Below, in pieces: positions 21,912 to 32,970 of a stretch of DNA of 64,000 bases. The first letter of the stretch is position 1. The number at the start of each line of letters is the position of its first letter. This DNA comes from Prototheca cutis (lineage: Eukaryota > Chlorophyta > Trebouxiophyceae > Chlorellales > Chlorellaceae): contig BCIH01000001.1 of assembly GCA_002897115.2 (NCBI GenBank), positions 2,307,057 through 2,371,056 on the forward strand, given 5' to 3'. Under the pieces are notes generated by a model. It was not told the origin of the DNA and searched no databases. It saw nothing but the letters and a program-made list of their open reading frames with translations. The position numbers and the translations under genes are program-made.

Positions 21912-24232
21912 CAAAAAACACATACAAACAGGTGATGCCCTGGTCTATGGGACCAGCATTGCTACGGGCAGTGGCATGAGCCGGGTGCGGCCGATCATGG
22001 GCGTGTGCCCCCAGTTTGATGTGCTCTGGAACCAACTGACGGGCCTGGAGCACCTGCACATGTTTGCGGCCATCAAGGGCATCCCTGCGTCAGAACGTGA
22101 CCACGAGGTGGCCAAGCTGCTGGAAGAAGTGAAACTCACAGAGGCGGGCCGCGTGCGGGCAGGGGCGTACTCGGGCGGCATGCGCCGCCGTCTCAGCGTG
22201 GCCATTGCACTGCTGGGAGACCCCAAGGCATGTCGGGTTTCGATATGCATTTGTGTGCTTGGGGTTTGCTGAGGTGTGGGTGTGTGTATTGGGGGAGGGG
22301 ATGTCAAAGAATCAAACCCGCCTCACCCCAACATCTTCCGTGCTTGCCTGCACCCAACCACCTCCCATGCCTGCCCACGACCAAGCAGGTGGTGTTCCTG
22401 GACGAGCCGACGACGGGTCTGGACCCCATCTCGCGGCGGCATCTGTGGGATTTGATCGACAGCTGCAAGCGCCAGCGCGCCATCGTGCTGACCACGCACT
22501 CCATGGAGGAGGCAGATATCCTGGGGGACAGGTGTGCGGATGCTGGGGCTGGGTGGGTGGGGCGAGTTTGCAGTTTGAGCGCATGTGCATTCTGCCAGCT
22601 GCTCTGGAAACTGCTGAAGGCAGGAGCTGCTGCCCTGGAAAACAGCAGCAACTTCTCAACCAGCACACAATTACCTTCGAGTCATGCATCGCCATGCTGG
22701 CTCCATAAATGGCAGCCCAATCCCCACCGTACCCACCTTGCCCCAACGATCCAGGATTGGGATCATGGCCCGCGGTCGGCTGCGGTGTGTGGGCACCAGC
22801 CTGCGCCTGAAGACGCGGTTCGGGTCTGGCTACCGCATCTCGGTGCGTGTGGCAGCCGGCGGCAGGCGCGAACACGCCCGCAGCGAGCCGGAGCTGTCGA
22901 GCGAGCCAGATGGCGAGTTCCTCATCCCAGCAGGCGGCCCGGCCATCAGCGGGCCTGGCGACGAGATCCAGCCAGCAGCAGGGACCGATGCAGAGCTGTC
23001 AACCGGGGACGAACAGACGGCACTGGGTGCCCTTCAGGCCGCCCGCATCAAGGCCGTCTTCCGGGACAGGCTCGGCGTGGATGCAGGTGAGTCGGAGTTT
23101 GAGGGATCACATTGCTACAGATTTGGGTGAACAGCCACCTCCCGCTGCGTGTTGGCCTTGCGTAGTTTCTTATTTGCATGTATGGCGGCACGCCTGTGGT
23201 AGCATCGGGCATCACCTGATGAATGGAAATCATCGCTCTTTCCGTCCAAGCCATTTCCCAAGGACAAAACCTTACTCCTCTGCAGCCGACGAGTCGTTGG
23301 AGTACGTCCACTTTATGTGCCCCTATGAGAACGAGGACAAGCTGCCTGCGCTCTTCCACCACCTCAAGGTCTGGGGGGGAGGGTGATGGATCGGAGGCCG
23401 CACTGCAGTAGTGTGATTCGTTGGGTTGAATCCGTGTCCATGCCAAGTGCAGCAGATGCTCTCCAATAACACATCGTACCCACTTGCTGAGGAACCACCA
23501 CCACCACCACATGCAGATCCACCGTCTGGAGCTGGGGGTGGCCGACATCCAACTCCGCCTGACGCCACTGGAGGACGTCTTCCTGACCATCACGAAGAAG
23601 GCAGAGCTGGAGCATGCGCAGGTAAGCACCATGTGGTGTTGGTGCTGTTTCTATCTTGAGTGCACTTTGCATAATGCTTTTGAGCAACTGCAGCATGTAT
23701 GCATGTGTGCATGTATGCGTGCGTGCATGCGGCAACATAACATCACCTGTGGGAGCAGCCTTGCCATGCCACGCTGTCCCAGCAGCTTCCACATGCATGC
23801 TGACCGATGTTTATTCTCACACCGAAATGCTTCCCAGGCCGAGGGCAAGTACGAGATGCTGGACCTGCCCGAGGAGGGCATCACAATCAAGGCATGATTT
23901 TGGACTTGTCAGACTGGGGATTTTGAAGGAATTGGATGGATCTACACATGGGGTCATCCACGTGACACCAAAAAGGTGAGATCAAATCTTGCTCTGCCAA
24001 AACCATCACACCTATCCTGCAGGTACCCATTGGCGCTGAGTTCATCCAGTCCCCTTCAGGCACGCTGCACCACATCCGCTGGTCCCAGGATGCCGACGGC
24101 CGGTTGCACATCCTGGAGCACTGGCCAGACCCGGTTTCCCGTTTGTTGGCCGCGGCCTCGAGCAGCAGCTCAAGCAGCAGTGGATCGAGCACTGGGCTGC
24201 CCTTGTCCACTGCATCTGCCGGGTTAGACTGA
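17822..24232 (+). CDS. ABC transporter, subfamily A half-transporter (ATH/ABCA type)
   Basis: Twenty exons join in phase to 1045 residues: 17822-17955, 18123-18348, 18515-18646, 18806-18925, 19121-19228, 19416-19475, 19645-19758, 19922-19987, 20088-20186, 20369-20549, 20718-20980, 21206-21530, 21669-21755, 21932-22227, 22389-22531, 22755-23086, 23286-23368, 23517-23621, 23838-23891, 24023-24232. Layout is one membrane domain, then one nucleotide-binding domain. Seen: [17 protein letters not shown] at the N-terminus, a first membrane helix, a large lumenal loop, a six-helix-like block, Walker [10 protein letters not shown] (about 617-625), [11 protein letters not shown] (Q-loop), YSGGMRRR signature (about 719-724), Walker [14 protein letters not shown] and the switch His in TTHSMEEAD. 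The tail VPIGAEF...[14 protein letters not shown] is the plant-type ABCA C-terminus. Known: lipid or fatty-acid related transport, for example ABCA9 in plant ER. Three introns use GC donors (21756, 22228, 23892). Confidence 0.93.
18349..18380 (+). repeat. GT repeat plus G-run at an ABCA donor
   Basis: Intron 2 of the ABCA gene begins with the donor directly followed by TG repeats and a run of about 16 G. Confidence 0.85.
21849..21918 (+). repeat. C-run and CA microsatellite in an ABCA intron
   Basis: A run of C bases followed by A-rich sequence and about 14 CA units, inside the GC-AG intron 21756-21931. Confidence 0.9.
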
Positions 24233-24579
24233 GATGGCCAAAGCCATTGGGCACGGCGTTGCGTGCTTGCGACGTAGGTCGACCGATTTGTCCTCCTGAG
24301 CCAACAAGCTTGCCCCCAATCCCCCCCGTATGTCCCTCTGGCCTGCTGCCCAACTCCCCCATCATTCATTGGTCATTTCATTTGTGTGCATCAAAAAAGA
24401 ACGGGCATCGCCCCAAAATCACACAGCATTCGGGTGACGGCAAGGGGCATAAAGGCGAGCCATCTCCCTCCTCCAGACGAGCGCAGTGTCATTGTCGAGC
24501 CCTGCTGGGCCGCCTGTGACGAGCAGACACAACAAAACACAGCACAACAGCAGCAGCACTGCCTGCCTCCGGGCCCTGC
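24233..24579. other. Convergent 3' intergenic region
   Basis: 3' flanks of the ABCA gene and the histidine phosphatase; no coding sequence supported. Confidence 0.5.
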
Positions 24580-27070
24580 CTAGGCCTCCTCATCCTGCAT
24601 GGAGCTGCCGATGCTGACGCCACGGCCGTGGGCCTCCACCCGTTCACCCGCGGGGTCGGTATGCTTGGGGTGCACCACGCACTCCTCCTCATACCGGCCC
24701 TCTGTCAGTGCCAGCGGCCGCAGCACCGCCTGTCGGAACGTGTCCAGCGGGCAGTCGGCCGCGCCACACAGCTCCTCCAGTCCCAAGTGCTCGCCATTGT
24801 ACAGCACCTGGAGCGGTCGAAGGGGAACTTTGATGCGCGTAAAACGTCCTTGGGGCCAACTGTAATCCAAGGCAGAACAACAACATCCAGGCTCGCACCA
24901 CCCACACAGCACTCAACGATCTATTCGGCCAGCAGTGTATTGCATTCTATTCAACTTTCAGCCCACCACAACAGCAGCAGCGCCGCACCTTGACATAACG
25001 CTCGCCCTCGGGCGTGCGCCAGTTTTCAAACACCAAGTTGCTCATGTAAGAGGGCCAGCTCTCAACCTCCTTGCCCAGTGCCACTAGCAGGGGCATGATG
25101 GTCGAATCGTGGCCCGAGTACATGTACATCTTGTGCCCGGCTTGGCCGTGTGCGGCCTCATCCATACGCTGCAAAATGTGACGGGGGGTGGTGGCTGCAT
25201 GGTTTCACGGCTGGCCAGTAGACGTATGCCCTTCCGCCTTGATGGTGGGCACCACCCACCACACGCCATCCCCAGATCCCCTGACACACAACACGCAATC
25301 AAAGCCCCCCCCCCCCCCNNNNNNNNNNNNNNNNNNNNNNNNNNNNNNNNNNNCCCCCCCCCCCCCCCCCCCCAACACACACACAAAACCACACATGCAC
25401 ACCTGTGCAAGCATCATGATCAGGCGGCCCATGCCCAGACGCAGGACGAGCTCCTGCTTGCCGGTGGTCGCTGGTGGCGCCACGACATGCAGGAACCCCT
25501 CCACGGCCAGCTTGTCCACGTTGAGCAGCAGATCTGGCCGCTCCTTCATGCCTGTGACGACATGGATTGGGGGAATGATGGGGTGACTTTGATAGCCTTG
25601 GCTGCTGCGTGCATGCGGTTCCGATGACACAAGTCCCGCCGAGGCCGACATGATTCACCCCCAATAACCCCCGTTTGGCGTATACCCTTTGGGATGGGCT
25701 TGTCGTGTGCCTGCATGGACGTCAGTGCATCGTGGAGGCTGAGCCAGCTGAGCTTGTGGTCCTCTGGCAACTCCATGGCCCTGGTCACCTCCGAGGCCAG
25801 AGACTGGACTTGCGGGTCTTCCACGCGCTGCTCTGCAGGTTGTAGGAGAAGCATCAAATGTGGTGCCCGGTGAGCAGGCATTTTCTTGTGCAGATTTTTT
25901 TTTTTTGGCCAGCGAGTGTTCTTTTCCGTTGCGGTCCGAGGTGCCACACAGGGACTGGTTTGGCAATTCACAAAACCCAGACACGCACCGGCAGTGACAG
26001 GTCCATCCCCCCACCTCTCGGCCCCAACCCCCGTCCCCCACCCACCCAGCAAACATTCCCTCCTCACCCTTGTGCTGGCGGTGGAGGTCCTTGACGAGGG
26101 CCTTGAGCCGGCCACAGCTGCGGACATTGGCGTACAGCAGCTCGTCCATCTCAGGCGTGGTGATGGTGGGGATGGGGGTTGTATCCCGGGGGTACAGCCC
26201 CGTCAACACGCCAGCCAGCGTCGCGACGGTGCGCGAGTAATTCGTCGTGCGCGGCAGCACAGCATCGACGGCAAACTCGGGGGGCAGGTAGCCCAGCTCG
26301 TCGATGTAGCGCCGGCGCAGCCAGCGCCCGTACTTGAGCGCCTGCTCCTGGCCCTCCAGCGTCAGCTCGCCCTTGCTGCAGTTGCCGTTGTACCTGGTCT
26401 CCACCTGCTTGATCCCAGGGAGGGAAGAAAAGTCGGCTGGATGGCAGCTGGTGGGTGTAGTGAGGGATGCTTGTTTGCCCATGCACAGAGACTTGTGATC
26501 AGGTGGTGGTGGTCAGGAAAGGTGTGCCAACCCCATGGGCAAGCACCCCTCCAACCCTACAGTGTCTGTCTCAAAAGAAACCCACTTTTCACCACTGACA
26601 CAAGATGCGCGTGCCTGCTTGACGTCGTCTGGGTTGGGGCGGCGGGGGCTGCCGTCCTCCATGCGGATGTCCAGCGGCACAGCATCGTAGGCCTTGCCAC
26701 ACACATCCCACTTTTCCACCAGCTCAGGCCAGTAAAGCGCGCCCAGCGGCGTCCGAGCACCTAACGCGTGCGTGTACGCGTGTTTTGGGAGTGTGGGTTT
26801 GGGAGAGGAGATGCTCAGGGACCCGGCGATGCCAGCGCATGCAGACCTGAAAGCAGTGCAGGGTGACTGCACGCAGCATCACAGGCCACCTGGCCAATGA
26901 CCCCGCCGTCAGCGGGGGAACCCACCATGCCGGAAGACCACCTGGACGACCTCCAGGGTGGGTTCCTTTGCGGGTTCCGTCGGTGCCTCTGCCAGTGCAC
27001 CGGCGGCAGCGGCGGCCCCGCCCAAGAGAAGGGCGCCGGCGGCACAGGCTCTGACCACCCTCCCGCTCAT
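24580..27070 (-). CDS. Histidine acid phosphatase (lysophosphatidic acid phosphatase ACP6-like), secretory
   Basis: Seven exons (27070-26926, 26760-26615 or 26624, 26404-26068, 25832-25686, 25551-25403, 25168-24989, 24807-24580) give about 443 residues. Seen: a hydrophobic Ala/Gly/Leu N-terminus that looks like a signal peptide or anchor, VVQVVFRHGARTPLG with the catalytic RHGxRxP (His48), CSKGELTLEGQEQALKYGRWLRRRYI, a second conserved Arg in LPRTTNYSRTVAT, and YSGHDSTIMPLL with the proton-donor HD (about 328-329). The end YVKVLYNGEHL matches the family. Known: histidine phosphatases cleave phosphomonoesters through a phospho-His; eukaryotic ACP6 relatives act on lysophosphatidate. The true substrate is unknown. 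The exon 2 donor is ambiguous: GC at CAG|GCACGC, or GT nine bases earlier. Intron 5 contains an assembly gap. Confidence 0.9.
25308..25385. repeat. Assembly gap (N run) inside C homopolymer
   Basis: Thirty-five N (25319-25353) flanked by C-runs and a CA tract, within intron 5 of the acid phosphatase gene; the real length is unknown. Confidence 0.95.
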
Positions 27071-27812
27071 GGCGACAGAGCGTGGGAAGCCTCTGAGCTA
27101 GGCTGCGTGGTGCCCGCCTGTCCCACGAGCGGCCCAGAGCAATCCTGCACAGTCAAAGCAGGAGAAATGGTCTGGTGCAATCTCGAAAAATGGATGCGAT
27201 GCAACCATTCATGCCCAGTATAATCTTGACCAGGGTTCAGGGTTCAGATGCGATGCCGGCAAGAGAGAGTTACGGGTAATGCGGCGCCCCTTTTAATCCA
27301 GGACCAGGCCCACGGGACGGCGGGCAAACCCCGCAGGGGAGAGCGAATTGTGAGACCAATGATATACCACCCAAACACGGTGATCACGCTTGGGCAGTCA
27401 TGAGTAAGGATCTCCGCATGCATGAACGTGCATCGATGTGTGCCAAACCAAAAAGCAGATGCTCGTTGTTTCCGTGAGCACCCGCGGAACGTGTGGCACC
27501 CCAGGCATCTACACAGCACTCAGCGCTTCTTCGTATACAACAAGTTTCCCATTACTCACCCTTTAATCAAACGGACAAGATCGAGGAATTCAAAGAGTCA
27601 ATTGGAGTGCACGCCGAGTGACTTTGCTTAACCCGAGCTCCGTTCTGCAGATCGGTTTGCAACGCGAAATTGCTGAGGTGGAAAAATCCCGGGAACCCCG
27701 CTCTTCGCGCTGGAATATTACTCCTCGAAACAGCAACCCAAAACGTCGTTGGTCGATTCCGAGGACAGATCGGGAGAGTTTGTCTTGCTGACACGAGCAA
27801 TCAATTGGCAAC
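27071..27812. other. Divergent intergenic region
   Basis: 742 bases between the head-to-head acid phosphatase and peroxiredoxin-thioredoxin genes. Includes AT-richer sequence and a CCAGGGTTCAGGGTTCAG direct repeat near 27231; no coding sequence supported. Confidence 0.5.
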
Positions 27813-30394
27813 ATGCAGCGCAGGGCCGTGTCTCGCTTGGCGGCGTTGGCCAACCGGGCTGCCAGGACCTCCCACAAGGAGCTCAGCCTCAGCAAGTGGG
27901 TGCCCGCTCTGGGATGCATGAGCGGCGCGATTCGCGTCCCGATGGGCGCGATGGATGGTCTGAATGGTGCTGCGATGCCAACGAGGACTTTTGCCAGCGA
28001 TGGTGTTCGCGACAACAGTGAGGTCTGGTACCCAGAAGTCGAGGCTGAGGTGAGTGGGAGGCGCGTGCCTGCCTGCCTCGATGCCATGCCTGATCGCGAT
28101 GCTCGGTTGGGGTTTCTTGTCGTGAGCAATGCTTCCCATTGTGCACAGGTTGGCGCGCCTGCTCCGGATTTCACCTGCCAAGGCAAGGCAGATTTTTTTT
28201 GGCGGAGTGGGTTGTGGGCGACTGGAGTTGGGGGATGAGAGGTCCCACTTGGGCCTGGTATGTTTGTGCAGCCGAGCTGGCCGGATGCATGATTAAACAG
28301 CAGTGCCTTGATGCATTTCATTTACCAACACACATGCAGCTGTTGTGGACGGTGAGATCAAGGACGTCAAGCTGTCAGACTACAAGGGCAAGTACGTCAT
28401 CCTGTTCTGGTACCCCAAGGACTTCACATTTGTGTGCCCCACCGAGATCATCGCCTTTTCCGACCGCGCCAAGGAGTTCGAGGGCCTGAACACCCAGGTT
28501 GATGAATGATTGCTTTGTCGGATAGTGTGCGTCGGTTGTTGTATGGGGCTGGATGGTGGTGGTTTGAAGGGTGGGTTGGTGGCTACATGGCATATCTCTT
28601 TCAGATAATTTGCTACGTCTGTCCCCATCCATCCATGCACTGCTGTTAGCCCCGCTGTCCACTGCCTTCCCCACCACTGCAGCTCATTGCTGCCTCCACG
28701 GACACGCCCGAGGTGCACCTGGCGTGGATCAAGACGCCCCGCAAGCGTGGCGGCCTGGGCTACATGCAGATCCCCATCTTGGCCGACGTCACCAAGGTAG
28801 ACCTGGGTGGTTTGGCGCTTGTATCAGCTGTACATCCCCTGCTTCCGGATTGAGGAAGGCGCCCCAGTCGTCCTTATTAAAACCTCTCTCCCGTTGCCCC
28901 TCCCCACACACAGTCCATCGCCGCCCGGTACGGCGTGCTCAAGCGTGACGCCGGCATCGCACTGCGTGGGCTGTACCTGATCAACCCCGAGGGCGTGATC
29001 GAGCACATCACCATGAACAACTTCCCCATCGGCCGTAACGTCGATGAGGCCAAGCGCACCCTGCAGGTATTGGTTCGGTGTAGGGTCGGACGACTGTGGT
29101 GATGCGATGGGCAAGGGAGTGCAGCGAATAGATATGCCCGGATAGGGTTGAGCCACAGCGTGTCTTGTAAGCACATAGCGACCGGATTCCCACGGCAACA
29201 GCATCTCCGCTTCCGCGCGCCCTTGCCACAAACTGCAGGCGGTGCAGTTTGTCGCAGAGCACGGCGAGGTGTGCCCCGCCAACTGGAAGCCCGGCGCGTC
29301 GACGATGCAGGCCGACCCTGAAAAGTCGCTCGAGTACTTTGCCCATGCTGAAGCGGTGTGTGCATTGCTGGGCTTGGGTGGTTGTTATGGGGAGGACAGG
29401 CTCATGTGTTTAGGTGATGAGCATAGTGTCTGAATCGACGCTCATGATGCCCAATGGGTTCACCACTCATTGCTCAGCCATCTCCCGATGCCTTTGCAGT
29501 CCAAGGACGACGAGGAGGCCGAGTCCAAACTGATCCATGTGACCAGCAAGAAAGACTTTGAGTCCAAGATCGCCTCGGGCAAGGTGAGTGTGTGCATGTG
29601 TGTGGGGGTTGCTGGGATGAACGTCCATGGGTGCATCTCAATGCTGGCGGTGCACGTTTTGGGTATCAAGTTGGTTCCTGGTCCATACGGCGGGTAGGGC
29701 CCCAACGAGCGTGCGCGGTCTCATCCTGCCATTGCCCTCCCAACACAAAAACACAGGTTGCTGTCAAGTTCTGGGCACCCTGGTGTGGCAAGTGTAGGAT
29801 GATTACGCCCTACGTCGAGGAGCTCCAGGCACGTTGAAAGGGGTGGGGGGTTTTGGACGTGGCCTTGTGCCGGGCGGGTCATGCTCGGTGGGGCTCCCTG
29901 CATGTGGGTCAATGAGAACTTGGAAGGGGACAAGGACGTGATGCAATGTCGCGACAGGCGCCAAGACAGGACCGGGATCAATTCTGGAGCAAAGCCCTGC
30001 CCAAGCAGAATCGACACCCTCAGCACTCGCATTACCATACTCCCCATACGCATGTGCAGGAGAAGAACAAGGATGTGATGTTTGTTTCCTTTGACACGAC
30101 CGAGGAGAAGCTGGAGAGCTTCTCTGACGAGCTGGGTGTCAAGGCGCTGCCGGCCTTCAAGTTTTACAAGGCAAGGCAAAGATGTTTGGTTGCGTGTGGA
30201 CGGGGTTTATGGCATGGAGCACGGCACTTGAGAGCGTGACTGTCGCGCTGCACCACGCAGTCCTTGCAAGCCTGAATGGGACTCCAAGCCCACCACATGC
30301 AATAACACAGGATGGCAAGGAGGTCCTGGACGCAGTGACGGGCTACAAGAAGGCGCCACTGGCTGCCTCTATCAAGAAGCTGTCCGAGATGTGA
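27813..30394 (+). CDS. Peroxiredoxin-thioredoxin fusion protein, organelle-targeted
   Basis: Ten exons (27813-28049, 28149-28182, 28340-28497, 28683-28796, 28914-29066, 29239-29355, 29500-29583, 29757-29828, 30060-30170, 30311-30394) join in phase to 387 residues. Residues 1-79 are an Arg/Ala-rich presequence, probably mitochondrial. Residues 80-271 are a typical 2-Cys peroxiredoxin: [13 protein letters not shown] (peroxidatic Cys about 123), RGGLGYM, VCPANW (resolving Cys about 244) and an EYF motif (265-266). Residues 272-387 are a thioredoxin domain: [12 protein letters not shown] (Cys309/312), ALPAF with the cis-Pro, and a C-terminal helix. Known: peroxiredoxins reduce peroxides and need thioredoxin for recycling. 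Inferred: the fused domain reduces the peroxidase part within the oligomer. Introns starting at 28183, 29829 and 30171 have GC donors; reading through breaks the frame or the domain. Confidence 0.92.
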
Positions 30395-30734
30395 ACAAGA
30401 GGAGGGGCAGCACGGTGTCTTCATTCCTGGGAGCTGTTTGTTTAAAGTGGATATGGCCTCATACATCGCAGTGACCCGAGAAGGAGGTGTAAATGAAGAG
30501 TTTTCAGACGCAAGCAGGGAGTCGGGGATGTCCTCTCTTCATTCTTGGGGATGGGTCGTGGGTGGTCCCGTGCTGTGCGTGCTGCGCAGTTCTCATGTGA
30601 GCGGCCTTTGGGCCAACTTGCCAATCAGGCGTCTCAACAGTCATCCCAGCCATATCAACCCCGCCCGAACCTGACGGGACTGGTCCCAAACCACTCGATT
30701 AAAATCGGAAATCTCGTAGAGGGAAGGGTTTACG
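30395..30734. other. Intergenic, 3' and 5' flanks
   Basis: Between the peroxiredoxin-thioredoxin and succinyl-CoA ligase genes on the same strand; contains the TGTAA at 30488, no coding sequence. Confidence 0.5.
30488..30492 (+). terminator. Candidate TGTAA polyadenylation signal
   Basis: TGTAA 94 bases after the stop of the peroxiredoxin-thioredoxin gene. Confidence 0.45.
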
Positions 30735-31779
30735 ATGCTGCACGCCGTCTCCCGTGCCGCCCGGTCCGTGGCTCCGCGGGTCCTGGCCCCTGCCCAGGCC
30801 CAGCAGCTGCGCTTCCTCAATGTCCATGAGTACCAGGTGCGAAGCTTGATGTCGTGCATGGGTATGGGTTTGGAGCTGACTGGGCCCCCAGCCGTGGCGG
30901 GATGAGAGCAGGTTGCCTGCCGTGCGCGGTGGTACTGGCGCGGATGGGCGACCCGGCATCACCGGACACCGCGCCACCCCGATCGCTCCTCCCCCGCGCA
31001 TCCCACTACCACAGGGCGCTCAGCTGATGAGCGAGTACGGCATCGTGGTTCCCGAGGGCATCCCCGTCAAGTCCCTGGATGAGGTCCCCGCTGCGGCCAA
31101 GAAGCTGGCCGACGACAAGGGCGAGGTTGTGATCAAGTCCCAGATCCTGGCCGGCGGCCGCGGTCTGGGCACCTTCACCAATGGCTTCAAGGGTGGTGTG
31201 CACATCGTCAAGGTCGAGGACGCTGAAAAGACGGCGGAGAAGATGCTGGGTCAGACACTGGTGACCAAGCAGACGGGAGCCAAGGGCAAGCCCGTCAACA
31301 CGCTGTACCTGGCCAAGAAGATGGCTCTGGAGCACGAGATGTACTTTGCCATCCTGCTGGACCGCAAGTCTGCTGGCCCCATGATCATTGCCTGCTCCGA
31401 GGGCGGCACGAGCATCGAGGACCTGGCCGAGAAGTACCCCGAGAAGATCGTCAAGGTCCCCATCGACGTGTTCCAGGGCATCACGCGCGAGCAGGCGGAG
31501 CGCGTGGTGGAGGGCCTGGGCGTCCGCACCGACAAGGCCGCGGCGGCGGCGCAGATCGAGGCACTGTACAAGCTGTTCGTGGAGAAGGACTGCACCATGG
31601 TGGAGATCAACCCACTGGCCGAGACCAAGACCAGCCTGATTGCCGCCGACGCCAAGCTGGGCTTTGACGACAACGCCGCGTTCCGCCAGCCGGAACTGTT
31701 TGCCATGAGCGACCCCAGCCAGGAGGATCCGCGCGAGGTGCAGGCCCACAAGTACGACCTCAACTACATCGGCCTGGAC

Positions 31780-31811
<32 letters not shown>

Positions 31812-32319
31812 TCTGGCCATGGCCACCATGGACATCATCAAGCTCCGCGGCGGCGCGCCCGCCAACTTCCTGGATGTCGGTGGCAACGCGTCGGAGGAGC
31901 AGGTGGTGGCCGCCTTCAAGCTCCTCACCTCTGACCCCCAGGTCAAGGCCATCCTGGTCAACATCTTTGGCGGCATCATGCGCTGCGATGTCATCGCCTC
32001 GGGCATCGTCAACGCCGCCAAGCAGGTCTGTGTGCCTTTTTCCTTTGGAAGAGGGAAGGGAGGGGTTTTTGAGGGGGGAATACGTGTGCATTGTCGGCCG
32101 TGGTTGCTGGGCAATGGGTCCGCCGACCAAGCCTCATGCCAACCTTTCCCTCCCCTGCACGTCAAACCTCAGGTGGGCGTCAAGGTGCCGCTGATCGTGC
32201 GCCTGGAGGGTACCAACGTCGAGGAGGGCAAGCGCATCCTGCGGGAGTCTGACGTTGACATCATTGCGGCCAACGACCTCGACGATGCCGCTGCCAAGGC
32301 CGTTGGCTCGCTGAAGTGA
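30735..32319 (+). CDS. SUCLA2: Succinyl-CoA ligase (ADP-forming) beta subunit, mitochondrial
   Basis: Three exons (30735-30836, 31015-32025, 32173-32319), all phase 0, give 419 residues. Reaction: succinyl-CoA + ADP + phosphate to succinate + ATP + CoA in the TCA cycle, with an alpha subunit encoded elsewhere. Seen: a short Arg/Ala-rich presequence ([16 protein letters not shown]), [17 protein letters not shown], the ATP-grasp region [90 protein letters not shown] and [18 protein letters not shown]. All hallmark motifs are intact. Strong bias to G/C-ending codons in the large exon suggests high expression. Confidence 0.97.
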
Positions 32320-32960
32320 GCCCCGTGCCCGTCTGTGCTGATTCCCCGTTTTGCATCGATGTATCACATTTTCAGAAATAATGATGATGAGTTTGGTCGC
32401 TTTTGAGCTGCGAGGTGCAAGCATCCTGTTTTTGGAAGACCACAGGTGGTCAGGGGACGGACAGTGCCTGCAACGCACTGCATTGTCGTCGTCGTCCCTT
32501 GGGGTGCGAGTGTGCTGGCGAATGCGGGGACTTAGCACGAGCTCATTGGCCAGTGCTGCACGCTACACACCAGGAGAGCTCCTCGTTGTGACATTGGTAA
32601 ATATTCAAAATGTACTAATTCATTGACATTGGTCAGCTTGGACTGACAGAAGCGCTGTTCTGTGCGCGGGCCGACGGGTCCGAGAGATCCCCAGGCTGTC
32701 CAATGCTAGGGCAACCCAGGTTGATGGTGAAACTCGACTGAGGATCCGCTGCTGTCGATGCTGAGGACATGGCAACGTGCCTTTGCATGCCTACATGAGA
32801 CGAGCCTGGTGGAGATGAGGGCGAGCGCATGCTACGGAAGCCAGCCACGGACGTGCTCCGCACAGAGTGAGATCAATGGCAGTGCCTCCTTGCGTCGCCG
32901 GCACGTGGCATGGCATTGGACCGAGCAATCATGGGCGATGCAGTACTTATTCATTGTGTC
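32320..32960. other. Intergenic or unresolved 5' part of the next gene
   Basis: 3' flank of the succinyl-CoA ligase gene followed by sequence that may hold the first exon of the unknown gene; nothing could be supported. Confidence 0.4.
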
Positions 32961-32970
32961 CTGTGATGTA

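Noticed and set aside
27225..27250. CAGGGTTCAGGGTTCAG as an interstitial telomere repeat
   Set aside because: Only two units and not the TTTAGGG plant or algal repeat.
31006..32130. 374-codon minus-strand frame opposite succinyl-CoA ligase beta
   Set aside because: Antisense shadow caused by strong G/C third-position bias of a highly expressed gene; its translation is the His/Leu/Asp-rich type expected from such a shadow.
32633..32863. Minus-strand 76-codon frame downstream of succinyl-CoA ligase
   Set aside because: Short, Ser-rich, with no splice or polyadenylation support.
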